This document shows, in pieces, positions 59,051-64,000 of a stretch of DNA of 64,000 nucleotides. The stretch is taken from assembly GCA_041399085.1 (NCBI GenBank), contig JAWKTM010000010.1, positions 1 through 64,000 on the forward strand. Reading direction: 5' to 3'. The stretch comes from JAWKTM01 sp041399085. Lineage in GTDB: Bacteria; Planctomycetota; Planctomycetia; Pirellulales; Pirellulaceae. Each line of letters opens with the position of its first letter. Position 1 is the stretch's first letter. The position numbers and the translations under genes were made by a program. The notes below the pieces were generated by a model that had not been told where the DNA came from, searched no databases, and worked only from the letters and a program-made list of their open reading frames with translations.

Positions 59051-59707
59051 GTGAAGAGGCATTGGGGTTGGAACGTTTTGTTGTGTGGATTGATGGCCGC
59101 CAGTACCGGGGTCGCTTTCGGACAGCCGCTGACATCGGCCGGAACCGAGTACGATCCAGAGACTGGCGGAAATGTTTACTATCGCTATCACGAAGCGGAT
59201 CGCCAGGAAGCGATTCGGCGGCAAGTCGATTTGAACGACGAAATGAAATGGCGAGCGGGCGCCGTGCCGCCAGCGGGAGGCAGTTTCTATTATCGCTATC
59301 GCCCGTCGCTCGAATACCAATACGCCTATCCAGGACCGTGGTCGCCGTACGCTGGCGGCGTCTATTCGGGCGGATTGGGTTACGGTCGATACGGCTATGA
59401 CGCGTACGGCGGCTACGGGGCGTTCGGTTCGGTGGGCGGACTCGGCGTGTTCGAGCCGTGGCCGGTCGTGCCGGGCGACATTTGGGGATATCCCTATGTG
59501 CGAACCGTGCCGCAGCCGATCGGCCGCCGCCAAGTGCAAACCGGCCCGGATACTTGGGAATCGTATCCCATCTACGCCGAGCCGTATTTAAACTCGAAAG
59601 AAGAACCGGCAGCGGTCGTTCCCACGCAGCGGGAGCCAGCCGAGTCCGATGCGATCGCGCGTCCGAAGTTGCCTCCAGCGCCGTCTCCGACTGCGCGCGA
59701 CTTCTGA
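59051..59707 (+). CDS. secreted Tyr/Gly-rich protein
   Basis: 218 residues from the GTG at 59051 (VKRHWGWNVLLCGLMAASTG) with a signal peptide ending near AFGQ. The middle is very rich in Tyr, Gly and Pro (YAYPGPWSPYAGGVYSGGLG, RYGYDAYGGYGAFGSVGG), a composition of flexible surface or matrix-associated proteins. A conserved opening (GTEYDPETGGNVYYRYHEAD) suggests a real family. It is followed 71 bases later by two ExbD-like genes and may belong to the same operon. No function can be named. Confidence 0.65.
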   Translation: MKRHWGWNVLLCGLMAASTGVAFGQPLTSAGTEYDPETGGNVYYRYHEADRQEAIRRQVDLNDEMKWRAGAVPPAGGSFYYRYRPSLEYQYAYPGPWSPYAGGVYSGGLGYGRYGYDAYGGYGAFGSVGGLGVFEPWPVVPGDIWGYPYVRTVPQPIGRRQVQTGPDTWESYPIYAEPYLNSKEEPAAVVPTQREPAESDAIARPKLPPAPSPTARDF

Positions 59708-59778
59708 GCGGCAGCGCTTCTGAACCGATTCGCTGCCTACGCGCTCGATAGCCACGTATCCCTAACCACCCAGTTCTC

Positions 59779-60600
59779 ATGCGACGCCCGCCGGTCGAAG
59801 AAGACGACGTTTCGCTGTTCCCGTTCCTCAGCATCATTGCCGCCGTGATCGGCGTGCTGACGCTGATGATCGCGGCCGTGACGCTGGGACAGATGAACCA
59901 GGACGACGTCAAGGAAGCCGTCGAGAACGCGATTCGCATGGAGCAGTTGCAAAAGCAGTTGGCGGCGGCCGACGACGAAATCGCCAAGCTGACTTTGCAA
60001 TTGGAAACGGAACAGGCCAAGCTGCTGCGGAACGCCACCAGTCGGCAAGCCGAACTGGTCAAAACGCGAGCTGAGTTGGAAACGCTGTTGCGGCAACTTG
60101 CCGAGGCCCAGCAAAAAACGACCGAGCTGCAACAAGTGAAGATCGTCATCCCGGAAATCCCTCCCAGCCAGCGCGAGACGGTCGAGGACATGCAGCAGCA
60201 ATTGGCGGCCATTCGCGAACGGTTGGCCGTTCTGACGCGCGAGTTGAAGGAGCGCGAGAAGCCGCCCGAAGAAGCCGAAGTCACCGTGGTGCCAGGCGGA
60301 ACAGGTTTGAGCTATCAACCGAACTTCGTCGAATGCACGGCCGGCGCGATCGTTTTGCATACGGAAGAGCCGCCGCTGACAATTCGCAACGCCGATATTG
60401 CGGCCAATCCGAAATTCGTGGCTTTGATGCAACAGGTGGCCAACAGCAACAATCAAACGATCATCTTCCTACTGCGCAACGACAGCCTGGGAACCTACCG
60501 ATTGGCGAAAAAGCTGTGCGACGATAACAACGTCCGCAACGGCAAGCTGCCCGTGGTAGGCAACGGCCGACTGGACTTCAGCCACTTTCGCAACAAGTAA
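59779..60600 (+). CDS. ExbD/TolR-like single-span coiled-coil protein A
   Basis: 273 residues from the ATG at 59779. One membrane helix (SLFPFLSIIAAVIGVLTLMI) stands where ExbD has its own, but the proton-carrying Asp is missing. A long coiled coil follows (EQLQKQLAAADDEIAKLTLQ, LETEQAKLL, AELVKTRAELETLLRQLAEA). The last 90 residues (VLHTEEPPLTIRNADIAAN, NQTIIFLLRNDSLGTYRLAK) resemble the TolR/ExbD periplasmic domain. It starts 71 bases after the previous gene and ends 9 bases before its partner. No ExbB gene is next to the pair. Confidence 0.68.
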   Translation: MRRPPVEEDDVSLFPFLSIIAAVIGVLTLMIAAVTLGQMNQDDVKEAVENAIRMEQLQKQLAAADDEIAKLTLQLETEQAKLLRNATSRQAELVKTRAELETLLRQLAEAQQKTTELQQVKIVIPEIPPSQRETVEDMQQQLAAIRERLAVLTRELKEREKPPEEAEVTVVPGGTGLSYQPNFVECTAGAIVLHTEEPPLTIRNADIAANPKFVALMQQVANSNNQTIIFLLRNDSLGTYRLAKKLCDDNNVRNGKLPVVGNGRLDFSHFRNK

Positions 60601-60609
60601 CCGCTCGCC

Positions 60610-61746
60610 ATGAAACCTCGTGCTACTACCGACGACGACGATGGCGGCGGACTCGATTCGCTGCTGGACACGATGACCAATGTCGTGGGCATTTTGGTGA
60701 TGGTGTTGATCGCCACGCAGTTGGGAGTGAAGGACGCCGTCGATCGCATTTCGGAAACGCAGGTGATCGACGCCGCGGCGTTGGAGTCGGCTCGCGAGCG
60801 GCTGCAGATCACGGAACAACAGCGCGAGACGTTGCAATCGCAGCTCCAGAATTTGGCTCCCGCCGACGATCAGCAAATCCAAGTCGAGCTGGCCAATCTC
60901 CGCCGACAAATGGACGAGAACCGCACCAAGATTCGCGAGCAAGAGACAGCCGCCAATCAATATTCGATGAAGATCGACACCGAAACGAAACAGGCCGAAG
61001 CGGCCAAGAAGAAGATCGCCGATGCGGAAGCCGTGAAAGCCAAACGCGATGAATTGGCCGCCGAACTGACGAAGGCCCTGGAAAACGAAGCGATGCTGAA
61101 AGCCAAGCTGGACGATACGCCGATTCAGCAGGCGCCTCCGCCCAAGCAAGTGACGTTGCCCGATCCACGACCGGCGCCTGATGGCGCGAGGCAAGTCACC
61201 TTTCTGTGTACAAACAACCGTGTCTATCCGATCGGCGCCGACGATTGGCGCGACGTGGTCCGCAAGAAGGCCGAGTTCGTCGTGGCGTCGCGTCGGTTGG
61301 ATGGTGGACCGACGGTCGGCGTGGATGAGGAGCGGTTTATGCGCGAATTCAAAAAGCTAAATCGCTCGCTGCACGACGACTTTTTCGACGTTGAGATCTA
61401 TGCCTCGGGAATCTATCCCCGGTTGCGTTTCGTTCCTCGCGAGAATTCCGGCGCGACGATTGACGAAGTGCTGAAGCCGCGTTCACGGTTCCAGCGTCTG
61501 CTGACGGTGTTGGATACGAGCAAGTATTACGCTCGGTTTATCGTGCTGCCCGACAGCTACGAAGCGTACTTGGCGGCGCGAGCCGTCGTGGACGACGCTG
61601 GGTTGTTGGCCGGCTGGGATCCGCAAGGCGAAGGTTGGGAGTTCACGACGCACCTAGGCGGCTCGATTCTGTTCGGCCCCAAACCGCCGCCTGACCCAAA
61701 TGCCAAGCCCGCGCCACCAGCCAAGCCGCAGAATGTGATCGACTAG
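60610..61746 (+). CDS. ExbD/TolR-like single-span coiled-coil protein B
   Basis: 378 residues from the ATG at 60610. After an acidic N-terminus (TTDDDDGGGLDSLLDTMTNV) the single helix holds SLLDTMTNVVGILVMVL, with Asp in the position of the ExbD/TolR proton carrier. A coiled coil of about 110 residues follows (ARERLQITEQQRETLQSQLQ, AEAAKKKIADAEAVKAKRDE), then a Pro-rich hinge and a C-terminal globular domain (VTFLCTNNRVYPIGADDWRD, LTVLDTSKYYARFIVLPDSY). Together with protein A it could form an asymmetric ExbD-like dimer; that is inference from sequence and gene order. Intact. Confidence 0.7.
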   Translation: MKPRATTDDDDGGGLDSLLDTMTNVVGILVMVLIATQLGVKDAVDRISETQVIDAAALESARERLQITEQQRETLQSQLQNLAPADDQQIQVELANLRRQMDENRTKIREQETAANQYSMKIDTETKQAEAAKKKIADAEAVKAKRDELAAELTKALENEAMLKAKLDDTPIQQAPPPKQVTLPDPRPAPDGARQVTFLCTNNRVYPIGADDWRDVVRKKAEFVVASRRLDGGPTVGVDEERFMREFKKLNRSLHDDFFDVEIYASGIYPRLRFVPRENSGATIDEVLKPRSRFQRLLTVLDTSKYYARFIVLPDSYEAYLAARAVVDDAGLLAGWDPQGEGWEFTTHLGGSILFGPKPPPDPNAKPAPPAKPQNVID

Positions 61747-62112
61747 GTTCATCCGTTGGCTATTCACCAAGTGTTTGGCATGTGTTGAGAATTTGCAACG
61801 TGTGGGGTTGCTTTTTAGCAACATAGCACCTTGCCCCAACACACTTGAAAAGCAGTTGGCTTGGCGGCGGCGACCGCAATCTCCATTTGTCGGACTTCTG
61901 TTTCGAATCCACAGTCGTTCGCCGGCCGGCTGAAACTGGAACATCGGCGACTTGACCGGCAAATCCCCTACAGCCCATCTCTTGGCCGACTTCGAAATCG
62001 CCAAACCGATGGTTGCCTAGGCTAACGCCGTCATTTGGGAATTCGATTCGCTACGTTTGAATGCGATGTCGCTATGTGGAATTGCCAGACCCCGTTCGCC
62101 AGGGAACCATTT
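61747..62112. other. intergenic region with a small hairpin
   Basis: About 366 bases. A perfect GTTGCT-TTTT-AGCAAC hairpin at 61807-61822 and looser dyads around it (CCCCAACACAC against GTGTGGGG) may end the preceding operon. Nothing coding was recognised before the methyltransferase start. Confidence 0.4.
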
Positions 62113-62763
62113 ATGCTCACCGACTACGTTCAACCGGGATCGCTTCGCAACCGTCTTCGCAACGCTCGTTTCGCTCGATTTCTAAAGTTCGTCGACTCTT
62201 TGCCCAAACCCGTAAAGATTCTGGATGTGGGTGGAACTGTTGCTTTTTGGGAGACCATGGATATCGAATCGCGCGATGGCATCTATGTGACGCTGTTGAA
62301 CTTGGAAGCCGAGCCAAGCAATCACTCGCGATTGCAATCGCTGGCCGGCGACGCCCGCGACCTTTCGCGTTTCGCCGATGGTGAGTTCGATGTGGTGTTC
62401 TCCAATTCCGTCATCGAACATGTGGGGAGTAAAGCGGACCAGCTACGCATGGCGAATGAAGTCCGCCGCGTCGGCCGTAACTACTTCATTCAAACGCCCA
62501 ATCGTTTTTTTCCAATCGAGCCCCATTTTCAGTTTCCGCTGTTTCAGTTTTTGCCGGAATCCATGCAAGTCTGGTTGCTTCGCAACTTTGAGCTGGCCAC
62601 TTATCGCCGCGCCCACGATCGCGCGGAAGCGCTGGAATGGATCCACGAAATACAATTGCTGTCACAACGACAAGTCCAGCAGATGTTTCCCGAAGCCGAA
62701 ATCATTCGCGAAGATTTTTGCGGACTTACGAAGTCGTTTATGGCCATCCACCTGGCGGCGTAA
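62113..62763 (+). CDS. class I SAM-dependent methyltransferase
   Basis: 216 residues from the ATG at 62113 (MLTDYVQPGSLRNRLRNARF); an earlier TTG at 62035 is possible but less natural. The Rossmann core shows KILDVGGTVAFWETM (motif I), an acidic second strand (VTLLNLEAEP), SLAGDARDLSRFADGEFDVV and VFSNSVIEHVGSKADQLRM, typical of Methyltransf_11 proteins. Then QTPNRFFPIEPHFQFPLFQF marks a branch often found in surface-glycan and lipid clusters. It transfers a methyl group to an unknown acceptor. It stands alone, 92 bases before the transglutaminase-like gene. Confidence 0.85.
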   Translation: MLTDYVQPGSLRNRLRNARFARFLKFVDSLPKPVKILDVGGTVAFWETMDIESRDGIYVTLLNLEAEPSNHSRLQSLAGDARDLSRFADGEFDVVFSNSVIEHVGSKADQLRMANEVRRVGRNYFIQTPNRFFPIEPHFQFPLFQFLPESMQVWLLRNFELATYRRAHDRAEALEWIHEIQLLSQRQVQQMFPEAEIIREDFCGLTKSFMAIHLAA

Positions 62764-62855
62764 CCATTGATTTGCGGTGCGTAACCGATCGCAACTAAGA
62801 TAGAAGCGATCTCACACTACGATCGAATTACACGACGACAAGAAAGGGAAAGCCC

Positions 62856-63821
62856 GTGCCGCGAGCATTTCTATTGGGCGCCGTTCTATGGACTACTGTT
62901 GCCTCGTTCGGCATTGCCGCCGACACGGAACTGCCGGAAGGCGGTATTCGGTTGGGTGACAAGCAAGGCCAGCGTTGGTTAATCGGGCTGCGCGTTCAGG
63001 CCAAGGGACCATGTTTTGGAGTGTTTGCCACGGTTCCTTTGCCAACCGATTGGGCGGAACAACATGTCGAAATCGTCAACGAAGAGACCTCGCCGCATGT
63101 CGGCAGCATCGAGTTCCGCGAAGTCGACGGCGGCGTCAAGCAAATGGTCGTGCTCATGCCACGGATTAACGCTGGCGAAGAAGCGAAAGCCTTGCTGACC
63201 GTAGCGGTCACGCGTCATCACATTTTGCCACCCGAGGACACGGCCCAATTTGTCAGTCCGCAGCGTCCACCCCGTGATGTGCTGAAGCTCACCGGACCAA
63301 GCCCTTATATCGAAAGCCGCCATGCACAAATTGTCAAACTAGCCAAAGAACTTGCAAACGAAGCCGAACAGAAGAACCTCGATGCGTGGCAAACCGTCGA
63401 ACTCTACTATGACTGGGTCCGCGAGCACGTCGAATACCAAAACGGAAGCCTAAAAGGCGCCTTGGCCGCCTTGCGCGACGGCAATGGAGACTGTGAGGAA
63501 TTGACCTCGTTGTTCATTGCCATCTGCCGAGCCAACAAGGTGCCTGCTCGCACGGTCTGGATTCCGGGACACTGTTATCCTGAGTTCTACTTGGAGGATA
63601 CCAACGGCGCCGGTCATTGGTTCCCTTGCCAAGCGGCGGGAACTCGCGCGTTCGGCGAGATGCCCGAGTATCGGCCCATTCTGCAAAAAGGCGATAATTT
63701 TCGTGTCCCCGAGCACAAGACGCCTCAGCGGTATGTCGCCGAATTCTGCAAAATGAAATCGGTGTCGGGAGCTAAACCACAGGTGATTTTCGTGCGCGAG
63801 TTCTTGGAGGAGATTGAATAG
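62856..63821 (+). CDS. secreted transglutaminase-like (cysteine protease fold) protein
   Basis: 321 residues from the GTG at 62856, preceded by AGAAAGGGAAAG, with a signal peptide (FLLGAVLWTTVASFGIAA). The transglutaminase-like core shows the catalytic Cys in LRDGNGDCEELTSLFIAICR (near 211), His in WIPGHCYPEFYLED (near 238) and a nearby Asp. The N-terminal 150 residues form a beta-rich domain. Bacterial members are mostly proteases or peptide-processing enzymes. Intact and separate. Confidence 0.87.
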   Translation: MPRAFLLGAVLWTTVASFGIAADTELPEGGIRLGDKQGQRWLIGLRVQAKGPCFGVFATVPLPTDWAEQHVEIVNEETSPHVGSIEFREVDGGVKQMVVLMPRINAGEEAKALLTVAVTRHHILPPEDTAQFVSPQRPPRDVLKLTGPSPYIESRHAQIVKLAKELANEAEQKNLDAWQTVELYYDWVREHVEYQNGSLKGALAALRDGNGDCEELTSLFIAICRANKVPARTVWIPGHCYPEFYLEDTNGAGHWFPCQAAGTRAFGEMPEYRPILQKGDNFRVPEHKTPQRYVAEFCKMKSVSGAKPQVIFVREFLEEIE

Positions 63822-63869
63822 AGGAGATTGAATAGTCGCACGGTCTCATTATGGTGTTTCTCCCCCGAT

Positions 63870-64000
63870 CTATTTCGTGGGTTTGAACGACTCGAACACA
63901 TCGGCCAACACTCGGTCGGCTAGTCGGCCGAGTTCGGCGACGATCAACGGTTCCGCCTCGGGCAGCAACGGTGACATGTTCGGTTCGTAGCCACCATACT
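63870..64000 (-). CDS. C-terminal end of a gene running off the right edge
   Basis: The minus strand is open from the window edge to the TAG at 63870, giving about 42 residues: YGGYEPNMSPLLPEAEPLIV, then AELGRLADRVLADVFESFKP and TK. The YGGYEPN...AE pattern resembles the end of planctomycete neutral ceramidase-like proteins, but the fragment is too short to be sure. It converges on the transglutaminase-like gene, about 50 bases away. Confidence 0.45.
   Translation of the reverse strand, partial: YGGYEPNMSPLLPEAEPLIVAELGRLADRVLADVFESFKPTK

Noticed and set aside
58704..60284. 526-residue minus-strand ORF, Ser/Arg-rich
   Set aside because: It runs antisense to two well-formed plus-strand genes with signal peptide, membrane helix and coiled coil.
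59779..61746. Zorya (ZorA/ZorB) anti-phage system
   Set aside because: No MotA-like ZorA and no ZorC/D/E genes adjoin; the C-terminal domains do not show the OmpA-like peptidoglycan-binding pattern of ZorB.

Overview
The window looks like a chromosomal segment of a Planctomycetota bacterium, probably close to Pirellulales. The evidence is a paired planctomycete cytochrome c/DUF1549/DUF1553 protein and DUF1501 protein (41.2-45.7 kb), a DUF1559 prepilin-like protein (57.5 kb), many secreted proteins confined to this phylum, a high-GC sequence and dispersed GC-rich repeats. No rRNA, tRNA, CRISPR array or complete insertion sequence was recognised.

Layout. 0-15 kb: a SpoIIM-family edge fragment, an MBOAT wax-synthase-like enzyme with a small membrane partner, a broken FIST-domain sensor gene, a LURP-one-like protein, an error-prone polymerase gene (dnaE2) wrecked in its 3' part, a DinB-like protein, a glycosyltransferase, a beta-propeller/di-haem peroxidase pair and a secreted isoaspartyl methyltransferase fusion. 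15.5-24 kb: a defence-type island. A type I restriction operon (hsdM-hsdS-small ORF-nucleotidyltransferase-hsdR) has lost essential parts of HsdM, HsdS and HsdR, while the small ORF/AbiEii-like nucleotidyltransferase pair inside it is intact. A divergent XRE regulator and a very large membrane patatin-like phospholipase follow. 24-34.4 kb: housekeeping and accessory genes (NAD(P)HX dehydratase, LarB, P-type Ca-ATPase, two hypothetical proteins, a thioredoxin-fold protein without a CXXC, a DegT/DnrJ aminotransferase). 34.7-36.2 kb: a second restriction system, a PaeR7I-like nuclease with its methyltransferase, both full of indels. 36.4-41.2 kb: a 21-bp minisatellite, a MATE exporter, a PQQ-type propeller protein, a Mn-type superoxide dismutase with a clear terminator and a second repeat array.

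41-64 kb holds only intact genes: PSD1/DUF1501, then a TPR protein (1081 aa), ExbB, ExbD and a 1681-aa protein with three N-terminal membrane segments, a Pro/Thr/Ala-rich spacer of about 1200 residues and a C-terminal prenyltransferase/squalene-cyclase-like toroid. This resembles a TonB-like energised envelope machine with an unusual output domain. After about 1.2 kb of complex repeats come a DUF1559 protein with a small lipoprotein, a Tyr/Gly-rich secreted protein, two ExbD/TolR-like single-span coiled-coil proteins, a methyltransferase and a secreted transglutaminase-like protein.

A caution for the reader: roughly thirty single-base indels interrupt otherwise well conserved genes in the first 36 kb, and none was found in the last 27 kb. 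Many fall in short homopolymers. Reading frames across them are reconstructed by switching frame, and part of the apparent gene decay may be consensus error. The deletions of several hundred bases in the type I system cannot be explained that way.
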